64,000 nt of DNA from Chloroflexota bacterium (GCA_016223085.1 JACRPS010000026.1:1-64000), one strand, 5' to 3'; numbered from the stretch's first letter, positions 42,832 to 52,701 are shown. Numbers and translations: made by a program. The notes: generated by a model from the sequence alone, not told the origin.

Positions 42832-44222
42832 ACTTCTCGCACGACACGTATCTCAGTCCGTTCACGTGGCGCTATGGCTCGGACGAGATGCGCCGCCTGT
42901 GGTCGGAGGCGCACAAACGGCGGCTGTGGCGGCGCATCTGGGTCGCGCTGGCGGAGGCGCAGCAGGCCGCCGGGCTGGTCACGGCGCAACAGGTGGCCGA
43001 TTTGCGTGCCCATCAGGATGATGTGAACCTCGAACGCTCGCTCGAAATTGAGGCGGAAATCCACCATGACCTGATGGCGGAAATCCGCTGTTTTGCCGAA
43101 CAGTGTCCCACCGGTGGTGGCATCATCCACCTGGGTGCGACCAGTGCCGACATCGAAGACAACGCCGATGCGATGCGCCTGCGCGACAGCCTTGATCTGC
43201 TGCTCCCCAAACTCCGGCGGCTGCTGCTGGCCCTGGCTGAGTTGATCGAGCGCGAGGCCGACCACGTCTGTATGGCCTTCACCCATCTCCAGCCCGCCGA
43301 ACCGACCACCGTTGGTTATCGTCTGGCCGGTTACGCGCAGGACTTGTTCGCGGACTACCAATCCTTGCAGCGCCTTCATGTGGAGGTGCGGGGTAAGGGA
43401 TTAAAAGGCGCAGTTGGTACGGCGGCATCCTACGCCGAACTACTGTCCGGCACTGGCACGACACCTGCCGAACTCGAAGCCCGCGTGATGAAATCGCTCG
43501 ACCTCGACGCCTTCCCGATTGCGACGCAGACGTATCCGCGCCGCCAGGACTGGGACACGCTGAACGCGCTGGCTGGCCTCGGTTTAACGCTGTACAAATT
43601 CGCGTTTGATCTGCGCCTGCTGCAATCGCCGTCCATTGGCGAATGGTCAGAGCCGTTTGGCGAGGCGCAGGTGGGGTCATCAGCCATGCCGTTCAAACGA
43701 AATCCGATTAATGCCGAAAACGTAGACAGCCTGGCGCGCTTCCTGGCCGCCCTGCCCCGCGTGGCCTGGGACAACGCTGCGCACACCTTACTCGAACGCA
43801 CGCTGGACGACTCGGCCAGCCGGCGGCTGATTCTGCCGGAGGCCTTTCTCGTCGCCGACGAACTGCTGCGCCGCGCCGAACGCATTATCAAAGGCTTGCG
43901 GATTAACGACACCGCTGTCAAAGCCAACTTGGAACGCTATGGCATCTTTGCCGCCACCGAACGCCTGCTGATGGAAGCCGTCCGTAATGGCGGCAACCGG
44001 CAGGACTTGCACGAAATCATCCGCGAACACAGCCTGCGCGCCTGGGAGGCCATCCGCGCCAGGCAGCCAAATCCGTTAGCCGACAGCCTGAGCAGGGACG
44101 AGCGCATTACCCAGCTTGTACCAACCGAGCGCGTGAAGGAACTGCTGCGCGCGGAACAATACATTGGCGATGCGCCGCAACGCGCCCGGCAAATGGCCGC
44201 TGTCATTCGAGAGAATGTGTAG
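42828..44222 (+). CDS. purB: Adenylosuccinate lyase-type enzyme
   Basis: A 464-residue member of the fumarase/aspartase superfamily. The signature loop is GSSAMPFKRNPINAENVDSL; the other conserved regions are GIIHLGATSADIEDNADA and VCMAFTHLQPAEPTT. It should split adenylosuccinate (and SAICAR) by beta-elimination of fumarate. No other purine gene is nearby, and it overlaps the permuted ATP-grasp gene by 4 nt, so it could instead cleave a succinylated intermediate made by that cluster. The TAG stop belongs to a palindrome. Confidence 0.85.
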   Translation: MNFSHDTYLSPFTWRYGSDEMRRLWSEAHKRRLWRRIWVALAEAQQAAGLVTAQQVADLRAHQDDVNLERSLEIEAEIHHDLMAEIRCFAEQCPTGGGIIHLGATSADIEDNADAMRLRDSLDLLLPKLRRLLLALAELIEREADHVCMAFTHLQPAEPTTVGYRLAGYAQDLFADYQSLQRLHVEVRGKGLKGAVGTAASYAELLSGTGTTPAELEARVMKSLDLDAFPIATQTYPRRQDWDTLNALAGLGLTLYKFAFDLRLLQSPSIGEWSEPFGEAQVGSSAMPFKRNPINAENVDSLARFLAALPRVAWDNAAHTLLERTLDDSASRRLILPEAFLVADELLRRAERIIKGLRINDTAVKANLERYGIFAATERLLMEAVRNGGNRQDLHEIIREHSLRAWEAIRARQPNPLADSLSRDERITQLVPTERVKELLRAEQYIGDAPQRARQMAAVIRENV

Positions 44223-44248
44223 GGGCGGGTTTGGAAACTCGCCCCTAC
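44219..44248. repeat. GTAGGG-family palindrome, copy 8
   Basis: 30 bp with GTAGGGGCGGGTTT against AAACTCGCCCCTAC, one G-U-type difference, between the convergent purB and sugar-permease genes. It includes the purB stop codon at 44220-44222. Confidence 0.9.
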
Positions 44249-44264
44249 AACCGCGTTTACGCAT

Positions 44265-45128
44265 CTACCCCTTCACGCCCGACATCGCCACGCCTTCGAT
44301 GAAGTACCGTTGCAGCACCACAAACAGCAGCAGCATCGGCACGGTCGCCAGGAACGACCCCATCATCAACAGATTCCAGGGTGTGCTGCGTTCGCCCTGC
44401 AGCAGGCTGATGCCAATCGTCACCACGCGTGTATCCGGCGAGTTAGCGACTACCAGCGGGAACAGAAAATCGTTCCACGCGGCCTGAATCGTGATAACGG
44501 CAAACGCCGCCAGCGCCGGGCCGGACAGCGGCAGCGTGATGTGGCGCAGGATTTGCAGCGGGTTCGCGCCGTCAATCATGGCCGATTCTTCCAGTTCCAG
44601 CGGGATTTGCAGAAACGCCTGCCGCAGCAGGAACATGGCAAAGGCGCTAAAGATGCCGGGGATAATTAGCGCGCGGAAGCTGTTCAGCCAGTCAAGCTGC
44701 CGCAGCAGCAGGTATTCCGGGATGATGATCGCCTGGAACGGCACCATCAGCAGGCCAATGCACAGCGCAAATACCACGTTCCGCCCTGGAAATGGGTACC
44801 GGGCGAAGCCATAAGCCGCCAGCGAACAGGTGATAAGCTGCCCGACGGTACGCCCAATCGTCAGGATGGCGGAGTTGAGCATGTAGCGGCTGAAGTTCGG
44901 CGACGTTTCATAAAGTTCCGCCAGATTTTGCAGGCACATGGGGTTTTCGGGAATCCAGCGGATGGGCAGCGTCGCCAGTTCCGGTGGCGGTTTGCAGGCG
45001 GTGGACGCCATCCAGACAAACGGCAGCACCATGATGACCGCGCCCGCCACCAGAATCAGATAGGTCAGCAGCTTCAGCGGCAGCGACAGATCGGTATAGG
45101 CAGGTTCCTGCTGGCGCCACGCGCTCAT
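44265..45128 (-). CDS. Carbohydrate ABC transporter permease (MalG/AraQ-like)
   Basis: A 287-residue membrane permease with six helices. The coupling-helix motif is ESAMIDGANPLQILRHITLP (EAA loop), and the C terminus YFIEGVAMSGVKG is typical of MalG-type proteins. It pairs with the permease at 45125-46060 (4-nt overlap) and the binding protein at 46119. No ATPase gene lies in the cluster, so a shared MsmK-like ATPase elsewhere is expected. Confidence 0.93.
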   Translation of the reverse strand: MSAWRQQEPAYTDLSLPLKLLTYLILVAGAVIMVLPFVWMASTACKPPPELATLPIRWIPENPMCLQNLAELYETSPNFSRYMLNSAILTIGRTVGQLITCSLAAYGFARYPFPGRNVVFALCIGLLMVPFQAIIIPEYLLLRQLDWLNSFRALIIPGIFSAFAMFLLRQAFLQIPLELEESAMIDGANPLQILRHITLPLSGPALAAFAVITIQAAWNDFLFPLVVANSPDTRVVTIGISLLQGERSTPWNLLMMGSFLATVPMLLLFVVLQRYFIEGVAMSGVKG

Positions 45129-46060
45129 CGTTGCTCACCCGCCTCGTAATACACCCAGCGTCGCTGCAAGCGCAGTTGCAGCACCGTCACCCCCAGCGTG
45201 ATGAGGAACAGCACCAGCGCGATGGCCGACGCGTAACCAAATTCGGATCGAATAAATCCGCTTTGATACAGAAAATACGCCAGCGTGGTCGCGCTCCCCC
45301 CTACCCCGCCCCGCGTGGTCCGTGCTGTCATGATGTACACCTGGTCGAATATCTGGAAGCCGTTGATGACCGACAGCACCACCACCAGGAACGTCGTCGG
45401 CGACAGCAGCGGTAGCGTGACATGGCGGAAGCGCTGCCAGCGGTTCGCGCCGTCAATGATTGCCGCCTCGTATAACACGCGCGGGATGGTTTGCAAACCC
45501 GCCAGGAACAGCACCATGTCGAACCCCAACCGCTGCCACACCGTCACCGCCGCAATCGGGTGCAGCACCAGGTCACGGCTGGTCAGCCAGCCTACGTCCC
45601 CCAGGCCAAACGGCGCCAGCAGATTACCGATCAGGCCGTAGCGCGGCTGGAAAATCCACGCCCAGACGATTGCCGCCGCAACAGTAGAGGTAACGACCGG
45701 CAGGAAATACACGGTGCGTAAAATCGCCCGCCCGCGCAGCCGCTGATTCAGCAACACAGCCACGATGAGCGCCAGCACGATTTCCGCCCACGTGACCATC
45801 GCCATCAGCTTGAGCGTGTTGAACAGCGCCTGCCAGAAGGCCGGGTCGGTCGCCAGCCGCATGAAGTTTTCCAGCCCCACAAACACAGGTGGCTTGATCG
45901 CGTTCCATTGCTGGAGCGAGGTCGCAAACGCCATCAGCACCGGGATGCCGAAGAAAAACAGCAGCCCCAGCACGTTCGGCGCGACCAGCGCCATGCCCCA
46001 CAGCGCCCGGCGGCGCGTCAGCGGCGTGCGCCCGAACCAATTCAGGAACGAGGTTAACAT
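45125..46060 (-). CDS. Carbohydrate ABC transporter permease (MalF/UgpA-like)
   Basis: A 311-residue membrane permease with six helices. The EAA loop is YEAAIIDGANRWQRFRHVTL. A short basic N terminus (GRTPLTRRRALWGM) precedes the first helix. It overlaps the second permease by 4 nt and is separated from the binding-protein gene by a palindrome. Importer for a sugar or sugar alcohol. Confidence 0.93.
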   Translation of the reverse strand: MLTSFLNWFGRTPLTRRRALWGMALVAPNVLGLLFFFGIPVLMAFATSLQQWNAIKPPVFVGLENFMRLATDPAFWQALFNTLKLMAMVTWAEIVLALIVAVLLNQRLRGRAILRTVYFLPVVTSTVAAAIVWAWIFQPRYGLIGNLLAPFGLGDVGWLTSRDLVLHPIAAVTVWQRLGFDMVLFLAGLQTIPRVLYEAAIIDGANRWQRFRHVTLPLLSPTTFLVVVLSVINGFQIFDQVYIMTARTTRGGVGGSATTLAYFLYQSGFIRSEFGYASAIALVLFLITLGVTVLQLRLQRRWVYYEAGEQR

Positions 46061-46073
46061 GGATGCTCACGGT

Positions 46074-46102
46074 GTAGGGACATGGCGCTGCCATGTCCCT
46101 AC
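46074..46102. repeat. GTAGGG-family palindrome, copy 9
   Basis: A perfect 13-bp stem (GTAGGGACATGGC) with centre GCT, inside the sugar-transporter operon between the binding-protein and first permease genes. This is a classic place for a hairpin that lets a binding protein be expressed more than its permeases. Confidence 0.9.
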
Positions 46103-46118
46103 CTGATAGCAGCGAAGT

Positions 46119-47435
46119 TTACTGAGCCTGCTCCGGCAGTTGGGTATTGATAAACTCACAGGCGTCGTTGGCAGCGTCTTCGACGCTCATCCCCTGGTCG
46201 AAGATGTTCACCACCAGTTCGGTGTTGATCTTGTCCCAGATTTCGTCAAAGACGGTCACACCCTGCGAGTCCTGCAGCGCATCCACAAACGTCTGAATGT
46301 TGACACCAGCATCACCGAACGAGTCAATCCACTGCTGCTGGAGCGCCGGGTTCGCCGGGGCCACACCGCCGGCATCAGCGAAGAACTTCTGCCCTTCGTC
46401 GCTGACCAGATACAGAATGAGATTCGCGGCCAGGTCAGGATTCTCGGTATTGGCCGACGCAACGTAGCCCACCGAGTGCACAATCGAACGGCTGCGGCCT
46501 GTTTCCGGGTTTCGCGGGAGCTGCACCACATCCCAGTCAAAGGTCGCCTTCTCTATCGCTTCCGGCAGCTTCCACGAACCACCGGCGACCATGGCAACCT
46601 TGCCCGCCAGCCAGAAGTTGAAGGCGTCATCCGGCGATGTGCCACCGACTACGGATACGCTGGGCATATAGCCCTCGTCATACAGACCCTTCAGGAAATT
46701 CAGCGCCTCCAGGCTGCCCTCGTCGGTCAGCGTGCAGCGCGTCCGCCCGGCCTCCACAATCGGCGTGGTGCCGGTCGCGGCAATCCAGTTGGGATACCCG
46801 GACTGGTACTCGGCATACACCGCCGCGCCGTACACGTCGTTTTCCGGGTCGGTCAGCGCGGCGGCGGCTTCCGCGAAATCGTCCCACGTCCATTCTGCCG
46901 TCGGGTACTCCACCCCGGCAGCATCAAACAGGTCCTTGTTATAGAAGATGGCGATGGTATCCCAGTTCACTGGCCCGGCATACAGGTCCTGGTTGTCGCC
47001 CCAGCGGTAGGGGTCAATCATGCCGGAACCCCACAGGCTGGTATCCACGCCGGCTTCATCAAAATACGGCTGCAAATCCAGCAGCGCGTCGTTGCTGGCA
47101 TAAAAGTAGAAGCGGTCCTGCGACATGTTAAATACGTCCGGCATGTCGCCGCCGGCAACGTTGGTTTTCAGCAGATCCCAGTACTGGCCCCAGGGCTGCA
47201 CCTGTAAATCCACTTCCGCGCCGGGACAGTAATCGGCCTGCCACGCTTCGATAGCCTGCCCGATCACTTCCGCCCAGTTCTCGTCCCACACCCACATCGT
47301 CAGGCTGCCGGGCTGCTCACAGGCCTGGGGCGCAATCGCCGGGGTGCCGGCAGCTTCCGGCGTGGCTTCCTGCGCCAGCGCAGGCAGCGCCAGCAGCAGC
47401 ATTACAAGGATAAGGAGCGTAACGCGACGCAACAT
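46119..47435 (-). CDS. Sugar ABC transporter substrate-binding protein
   Basis: A 438-residue extracellular family 1 binding protein. The signal peptide (MLRRVTLLILVMLLLALPA) is probably cut at ALAQ; a linker ATPEAAGTPA follows before the fold starts at SLTMWVWDENWAEVIGQAIE. No lipobox Cys is present. Ligand-facing residues cannot be assigned. The ATG follows AGGAGG by 8 nt. The ligand is probably a mono- or disaccharide, given the neighbouring FGGY kinases. Confidence 0.92.
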   Translation of the reverse strand: MLRRVTLLILVMLLLALPALAQEATPEAAGTPAIAPQACEQPGSLTMWVWDENWAEVIGQAIEAWQADYCPGAEVDLQVQPWGQYWDLLKTNVAGGDMPDVFNMSQDRFYFYASNDALLDLQPYFDEAGVDTSLWGSGMIDPYRWGDNQDLYAGPVNWDTIAIFYNKDLFDAAGVEYPTAEWTWDDFAEAAAALTDPENDVYGAAVYAEYQSGYPNWIAATGTTPIVEAGRTRCTLTDEGSLEALNFLKGLYDEGYMPSVSVVGGTSPDDAFNFWLAGKVAMVAGGSWKLPEAIEKATFDWDVVQLPRNPETGRSRSIVHSVGYVASANTENPDLAANLILYLVSDEGQKFFADAGGVAPANPALQQQWIDSFGDAGVNIQTFVDALQDSQGVTVFDEIWDKINTELVVNIFDQGMSVEDAANDACEFINTQLPEQAQ

Positions 47436-47446
47436 CTTCAGGACCT

Positions 47447-47470
47447 CCTGTATTTCAACCTGTATTTCAA
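47447..47470. repeat. Tandem 12-mer in the binding-protein leader
   Basis: CCTGTATTTCAA occurs twice in a row. On the gene strand the copy nearer the gene ends in the bases that begin the Shine-Dalgarno sequence of the sugar-binding protein. Confidence 0.75.
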
Positions 47471-47536
47471 GTGCCTGTCAGGTCTATCTTATCCCCATTC
47501 CGGCACCAGCGGTAGCACCTGATGCTGGAAATGGTG

Positions 47537-47965
47537 CTATTCATCAACCGGCTTGCCGCCGGACCACGTACCCAGATTTGGCTGAGAATCATCTGTCGGG
47601 GGTGCTTTCGGCAGGTTCAGGCCGCGCCCGTTGCTTTCCGTCACGGTCGGTTTCACCTCGTTGATCTGTCGGCTGGTTTCGGACAGGGCATCTTCCAGCG
47701 GCTTGGTCACCGGCGTGAGGGATTTGGCGATCTGGCGGTTGATACTCCCGCGCGTGGGCGGCTCTTTTGGCAGTTCGACATCCATGCCCGCTTCCTTCAA
47801 CTCCTGCTGGAGGTACGTCATACTCTCCGCCCACAGCGCGCGCGCTTTGGCCGTGTATTTGCCCAGGACATACGCCCACTGCATCATCCGTTTCGGGCCG
47901 GCAACGATCAGCGCGATAATCAGGATTGCGACCAGTTCCCCACCGCCAACACCCAGGAATTCCAT
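47537..47965 (-). CDS. TatA/TatB-like twin-arginine translocase protein
   Basis: A 142-residue protein with a single N-terminal membrane helix (GELVAILIIALIVAGPKRMM), an amphipathic helix (YVLGKYTAKARALWAESMTY) and a long charged, Pro-rich cytosolic tail, the TatA/TatB plan. The tail length favours TatB. No tatC is in the window. The ATG at 47965 follows GAGGTG by 6 nt; a longer frame is rejected. It lies alone between the sugar transporter and the FGGY kinase. Confidence 0.8.
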   Translation of the reverse strand: MEFLGVGGGELVAILIIALIVAGPKRMMQWAYVLGKYTAKARALWAESMTYLQQELKEAGMDVELPKEPPTRGSINRQIAKSLTPVTKPLEDALSETSRQINEVKPTVTESNGRGLNLPKAPPTDDSQPNLGTWSGGKPVDE

Positions 47966-48037
47966 CAGAGCACCTCGACAAAATAACCCGCCTGACATTG
48001 TAGCGCAGGCGGGTTGCCGTGCAAACGGTCATCTGCT

Positions 48038-48066
48038 GTAGGGACACGGCATAGCCGTGTCCCTAC
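48038..48066. repeat. GTAGGG-family palindrome, copy 10
   Basis: A perfect 13-bp stem GTAGGGACACGGC with centre ATA, 3 nt beyond the end of the ribulokinase-like gene. Confidence 0.9.
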
Positions 48067-48069
48067 CAT

Positions 48070-49719
48070 TTACCCCCGCGCGCGGCGCTTGATCGCCTTC
48101 AGGCGCTTCATCACGTCGTTCTGTCCCCGCCCGAAGTAGTCGTACAGCGTCTTGTATTCCTGGTACAGTTCGTCATAGACCGCCTGATTTTCGGGAATCG
48201 GCTGCACCACTTCGTCCTTCAGCTTGCCCATCTGCTCCGCCGCCGCTTCAATGTTGGGATACACGCCCGCCGCCACCGCCGCGTGCATGGCCGACCCCAG
48301 CGCCGGCGCCTGCGCCGACCCTGCCAGCTTGAAGGCGCGCCCGGTCACGTCGGCGTAAATCTGCCGCAGCATGGCGTTTTTCTCCGGTAGGCCGCCCGCC
48401 GCGATCAGTTCGTTGACGCGGATGCCGCGCTCCTCAAACGAGTCAATGATGATGCGCGTGCCGAAAGCCGTCGCTTCGATCAGGGCGCGGTAGATGTCCG
48501 GCGCGCGGGTTGCCAGCGTCGCGCCAACCAGCAGACCGGTCAGGTCAGCGTCCACCAGAATCGAACGGTTGCCGTTCCACCAGTCGAGCGCGATCAGGCC
48601 GTGTTCGCCCGGTTTTTGTCTGGCGGCTTCCTGCTCCAGATACTGGTGCAGGTTTATGCCTGCCGCTTTCGCCGCTTCGTGATACTCCGGCGGCACAGCA
48701 TTGTCCACGAACCAGGCAAAAATGTCACCCACGCCGCTTTGCCCGGCTTCGTAGCCCCACAGGCCGGGGATGATGCCATCGCGCACCACGCCGCACATCC
48801 CTTCAACCGTTTGCAGGCTGTCGCCGCTCATGATGTGACAGGTGGACGTACCCATAATCATGACCATCTGACCGGGCTTCACCGCCTTCACTGCCGGCGC
48901 GGTTACATGCGCATCCACATTGGCGACAGCAACGGCTGTCCCCGGCTTGAGGCCGGTCCACTGCGCCGCCTGTTCCGTCAGACCACCGGCCTTGCCACCC
49001 AGCGGCGCGAACTCGCGCGTCATCTTGGTGTCCACGACATCGGCAAAGCGCGGGTTCAGCGCCGCGAAATACTCGCGGGATGGATACGTGCCGTTCTGCA
49101 CGATGGCCTTGTAACCGGCAGTGCAGGTGTTGCGGACTTCCCTGCCGCACAACTGCCAGATCACCCAGTCCGCCGCTTCCAGCAGCCGGTCGGCAGCGTC
49201 GTAAACCTCCGGCGCTTCTTCCAGGATTTGCAGCGCCTTGCTGAAGAACCATTCCGACGAGATTTTGCCGCCGTACAGGTCAAGCCACGACTCGCCCATC
49301 CGCCGCGCAGTTTCGTTAATGCGGTCGGCGTAGGGCTGGGCCGCGTGGTGCTTCCACAGTTTCACCCAGGCATGGGGGTTATCGCGCCATTCGGGCGTCG
49401 CGGACAGCGGCGTGCCATCGGCCTTCACCGGCATCATCGTGCAGGCAGTGAAGTCAATGCCGACGCCCACCACCTCTTCCGGCTTCACGCCGCTTTGCTT
49501 CAGGACTGCCGGAATCGTCTGCTTGATGACTTCGATATAGTCCATCGGGTCCTGTAGCGCCCAGTCCGGTGGCAGGGGTTTGCTGCTGCCGGGCAGGTGT
49601 TCGTCAATCACACCGTTGCCGTACTGGTGCACGGCGCTGGCGACCTCTCGGCCATCGCGCACGTCCACCAGAACCGCCCGCCCCGACTCCGTACCGAAGT
49701 CAATGCCGATCGTATACAT
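48070..49719 (-). CDS. araB: FGGY-family carbohydrate kinase, ribulokinase type
   Basis: A 549-residue kinase of the ribulokinase subgroup: start [18 protein letters not shown], substrate-domain [14 protein letters not shown], ATPase-domain [11 protein letters not shown] and [11 protein letters not shown]. The length (about 550) separates it from the ~500-residue xylulokinases. It phosphorylates a ketopentose such as L-ribulose; without araA/araD nearby the exact substrate is open. It is the last of four genes (xylB-like, ABM protein, dehydrogenase, this kinase) on the same strand. Confidence 0.87.
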   Translation of the reverse strand: MYTIGIDFGTESGRAVLVDVRDGREVASAVHQYGNGVIDEHLPGSSKPLPPDWALQDPMDYIEVIKQTIPAVLKQSGVKPEEVVGVGIDFTACTMMPVKADGTPLSATPEWRDNPHAWVKLWKHHAAQPYADRINETARRMGESWLDLYGGKISSEWFFSKALQILEEAPEVYDAADRLLEAADWVIWQLCGREVRNTCTAGYKAIVQNGTYPSREYFAALNPRFADVVDTKMTREFAPLGGKAGGLTEQAAQWTGLKPGTAVAVANVDAHVTAPAVKAVKPGQMVMIMGTSTCHIMSGDSLQTVEGMCGVVRDGIIPGLWGYEAGQSGVGDIFAWFVDNAVPPEYHEAAKAAGINLHQYLEQEAARQKPGEHGLIALDWWNGNRSILVDADLTGLLVGATLATRAPDIYRALIEATAFGTRIIIDSFEERGIRVNELIAAGGLPEKNAMLRQIYADVTGRAFKLAGSAQAPALGSAMHAAVAAGVYPNIEAAAEQMGKLKDEVVQPIPENQAVYDELYQEYKTLYDYFGRGQNDVMKRLKAIKRRARG

Positions 49720-49800
49720 GGTATTGTATCCTTATCTGCGTCCCCAAAATTGACTGCCGCTCTCTTTGCAGGGCATGAGTTAGCCCCTGACGTTATTCCC

Positions 49801-50838
49801 TTAACGATGGTTAGGGAGTACGACCGCGCGCACGATGCCGTCGCAGTACGTCGCCGCGTCTTCAAACGCGGTTGGCGTCTGTTCCAGCGAATACTGGTGC
49901 GACGCCAGCCCGTCCAGATCAACCTGCCCGCTTTCCGCCAGCGCAATCGCCGCCGGATAGGTATGCTTCATCCGCCGGGACGGGCGGATCAGCAGTTCCT
50001 TGCGCCGCGCTGCCGACGCGCGGAACGTAACAAAATCTTCAATCGGGATGCCAACAATGATGACCCGCCCACCATAGCGCGCCATCTCCACACACTGGCC
50101 GGTGGTATCCGCCGCCCACGCCGCCTCAATTGCCACGTCCACGCCGCGTTTGTCGGTCAGCCGCAGCACTTCCGCCGCCACGTCAACCTCGCCCGCGTTC
50201 AGCAGCACGTTGGCGCCATAAGCCGCCGCCGCGTTCAGCCGCCAGGGGTGGTTGTCGGACGCAAAAATGCGTCGCGCCCCGGCCAGCCGTGCCAGCCGGA
50301 CAATCAGCAGGCCAATCGCGCCGCAGCCCAGCACCGCCACATCTTCGCCGATCTGAATCTCGGCCAGCCGGGTGGCGTGCAGCGCCACGCCGAGCGGTTC
50401 CAGCATGGCCGCGCCGATGTCCGTGATGCTGTTTGGCACCGGCACGCACGACCGCGCCGGGTACACCATCCGTTCGCGCAGCGCCCCGTGATACGGGTAC
50501 AGCCCCATAAATTCGAGCTTCAGGCACAGATGCGGCTCGCCCGCTTGGCAACGTTCACATTCGCCGCAGTGTACCGCCGGGTCAATCGCCACCCGCTGAC
50601 CCGGACGAAGCTGAACCCCCGGCCCAACGGCGACCACCACCCCGCCGGCCTCGTGGCCGAGCGTCAGCGGCTGTTCTGCCGCCACGCCGCCAATGTTGCC
50701 ATACAGATAGGTGTGCAGGTCGCTGCCACAGATGCCAACCGCCGTTACATCCAGCAGCACCTGACCGGGGCCGGGTTCAGCGTCGGGAACGTCGGCCAGC
50801 CGAATATCACGCGGGGCATGGAAAAACGTTGCTTTCAC
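49801..50838 (-). CDS. Zinc-dependent alcohol/polyol dehydrogenase (MDR family)
   Basis: A 345-residue medium-chain dehydrogenase. Catalytic zinc ligands are in [10 protein letters not shown] and TLGHEAGG; the structural zinc site is [15 protein letters not shown]; the NAD-binding loop is [12 protein letters not shown]. It resembles sorbitol, threonine and other polyol dehydrogenases. The GTG start at 50838 overlaps the upstream stop (GTGA), which settles the start; a TTG five codons upstream is rejected. Coupling to the LsrG-like gene suggests both act on one carbohydrate. Confidence 0.87.
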   Translation of the reverse strand: MKATFFHAPRDIRLADVPDAEPGPGQVLLDVTAVGICGSDLHTYLYGNIGGVAAEQPLTLGHEAGGVVVAVGPGVQLRPGQRVAIDPAVHCGECERCQAGEPHLCLKLEFMGLYPYHGALRERMVYPARSCVPVPNSITDIGAAMLEPLGVALHATRLAEIQIGEDVAVLGCGAIGLLIVRLARLAGARRIFASDNHPWRLNAAAAYGANVLLNAGEVDVAAEVLRLTDKRGVDVAIEAAWAADTTGQCVEMARYGGRVIIVGIPIEDFVTFRASAARRKELLIRPSRRMKHTYPAAIALAESGQVDLDGLASHQYSLEQTPTAFEDAATYCDGIVRAVVLPNHR

Positions 50839-51152
50839 CCCGGATACCCCCAATGCCCTTCATCAGGAAACAGGGCGTTATATTTCACACCAAAACGCGG
50901 CTCGGCCATCATCTCCGTCACCTTGTCGCGCCAGCGCAGGTAATGTGCGGTTTCCTTGTGTTTCGCCGGGGCGTCGTCCGTCAGGTAAACTTCCACCAGA
51001 ATAAAGCGGGTGGGGTCATCCGCCTGCTGAATGAGATCAAACCGCGCGATGCCCGGCTCCTGCGCGCTGTTGCGCGCGTTATCCAGCGTGGCCTCGATAA
51101 ACGGCTCCACATAGTCAGGCTTGACATGAATATGAACCAGCGTGACCAACAT
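50835..51152 (-). CDS. ABM-domain protein, LsrG-like (or putative quinol monooxygenase)
   Basis: A 105-residue ferredoxin-like-fold ABM protein: [20 protein letters not shown] at the start, then EPGIARFDL and [10 protein letters not shown]. The pattern matches LsrG, which isomerises phospho-AI-2, more than the heme-degrading ABM proteins. No lsr transporter is present, so an isomerase of a phosphorylated ketose or a small monooxygenase is possible. The ATG follows GAGGGG by 8 nt. It is translationally coupled to the dehydrogenase. Confidence 0.75.
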   Translation of the reverse strand: MLVTLVHIHVKPDYVEPFIEATLDNARNSAQEPGIARFDLIQQADDPTRFILVEVYLTDDAPAKHKETAHYLRWRDKVTEMMAEPRFGVKYNALFPDEGHWGYPG

Positions 51153-51173
51153 AAAACATTCCCCTCGCCTGTT

Positions 51174-51193
51174 GGGCACGGCATGCCGTGCCT
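51174..51193. repeat. GTAGGG-family palindrome, copy 11 (degenerate tips)
   Basis: A perfect 18-bp core GGCACGGCATGCCGTGCC; the outer tips no longer match. It lies between the xylulokinase-like gene and the ABM gene. Confidence 0.8.
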
Positions 51194-51201
51194 CTACATA
51201 A

Positions 51202-52701
51202 TTATGATGACTCAAATTCCGCCAGCGCGGCAAAACTTTGGCACAGCGCCGGGTACAGACCGCGAAACGTGGGGTACAGCCGTTCGTAGTCGGCGGTCGC
51301 GGCAGCATCCGGCTGAAGTTCGTCCACCTTCCGCACCATGTGGGCACAGGCCGACGGCACATCCGGCCACGCGCCAACGCCGACTGCCGCCAGAATCGCC
51401 GCGCCAAAGGCCGCGCCTTCGCTGGTGTTGACCGTGTACAGCGGAATCCCCATGATATCGGTGATGATCTGCCGCCAGACCGCGCTGTTGGCCGCGCCGC
51501 CGCTGACCACTGCTTCCGCCGGGTTGACACCGAGCGACCGCAGCAGTTCCAGCAGATCACGCATCCCGAAGGCGACACCCTCCATCACCGAACGCACCAT
51601 CTGCGGCAGCCCGTGCCGCAGCGTCAGGCCGACAAACGCGCCGCGCGCCACCGGGTCCGGGTGCGGGTGGCGTTCGCCGGTCAGGTACGGCGCGAACAGC
51701 AGACCGAGCGCCCCGCGCGGGACACCCGCCGCCTGCTGATTCAGGTCGTCATAGCTGCTGTCTGGCGTCAGTTCATCATGCAGCCAGCGCAGGCAGCCCG
51801 CCGCGCTTAACATCACGCCCATGTGGAACCACGTTCCCGGCATCGGCCCGCAGAAGGTGTGCAGCCGTCCATCCGGTTCCGGCGCGTAACGGTCGCTGAC
51901 GGCATAGGCCACGCCCGACGTGCCAACCGTCAGGCTGCACTGCCCCAGCGAAACAATGCCGTTACCCACGCCGCCTGCCGGCTGGTCGCCCGCGCCGCCA
52001 ACGATAGGCGTGCCCACTTTCAGCCCGGTGGCCGCCGCGCCGGCTTCATTTACGTGAGCGCTCACATCCGTAGACTCGCATAACTGCGGCAGCCAGGCGT
52101 GCGGAATGTCGTACGCCGCCAGCATTTCGTCCGACCAGTCGCGCCTGCCGATGTCCATCGCGCCAAAGCCGGAGCCGTCGGCCACGTCCATCACCAGCGC
52201 GCCGCTGAGTTTGTAGCGCACGTAATCTTTTGGCAGCAGCACGTGTTGGATCTGCTGGTACACTTCCGGCTCGTTTTCCCGCAGCCAGACCAGCTTGGGC
52301 GCGGTGAAACCGGGCGGCAGGATGCTGCCGATGATCTGGTACAGCCGTTTGGCGCCCACCTCCCGCGTGATCGCCTCACACTGCGGACCGCTGCGCTGGT
52401 CGTTCCACAGGATCGCCGGGCGCAGTGGGCGACCATCCGTGCCCAGAGTTGTCAGGCCGTGCATCTGCCCGGTCAGACCGATGGCTGCGATCTGGTCGGC
52501 AGGTACAACTTGCAGCACCTCACGCAGCGCCTGGCTGGTGGCTCGCCACCAGTCATCCGGGTCCTGCTCCGACCACAACGGGCGCGGCGTGGATAGCGCG
52601 TGCGGGTGACTCCGGCTGGCAATCACCGTCCCCTGCTCGTCAATCACCAGCGCCTTCGACGCGGTTGTGCTGACATCAATACCAATATAAAAACGGGTCA
52701 T
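51202..52701 (-). CDS. xylB: FGGY-family kinase, xylulokinase type
   Basis: A 499-residue kinase of the xylulokinase subgroup: [18 protein letters not shown], the substrate loop [32 protein letters not shown]-site [14 protein letters not shown] and [15 protein letters not shown]. It phosphorylates D-xylulose or a related ketose. The ATG at 52701 lies after GAGG (spacing 6). It is the first of four co-directional sugar genes; no xylose isomerase is seen. Confidence 0.88.
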   Translation of the reverse strand: MTRFYIGIDVSTTASKALVIDEQGTVIASRSHPHALSTPRPLWSEQDPDDWWRATSQALREVLQVVPADQIAAIGLTGQMHGLTTLGTDGRPLRPAILWNDQRSGPQCEAITREVGAKRLYQIIGSILPPGFTAPKLVWLRENEPEVYQQIQHVLLPKDYVRYKLSGALVMDVADGSGFGAMDIGRRDWSDEMLAAYDIPHAWLPQLCESTDVSAHVNEAGAAATGLKVGTPIVGGAGDQPAGGVGNGIVSLGQCSLTVGTSGVAYAVSDRYAPEPDGRLHTFCGPMPGTWFHMGVMLSAAGCLRWLHDELTPDSSYDDLNQQAAGVPRGALGLLFAPYLTGERHPHPDPVARGAFVGLTLRHGLPQMVRSVMEGVAFGMRDLLELLRSLGVNPAEAVVSGGAANSAVWRQIITDIMGIPLYTVNTSEGAAFGAAILAAVGVGAWPDVPSACAHMVRKVDELQPDAAATADYERLYPTFRGLYPALCQSFAALAEFESS

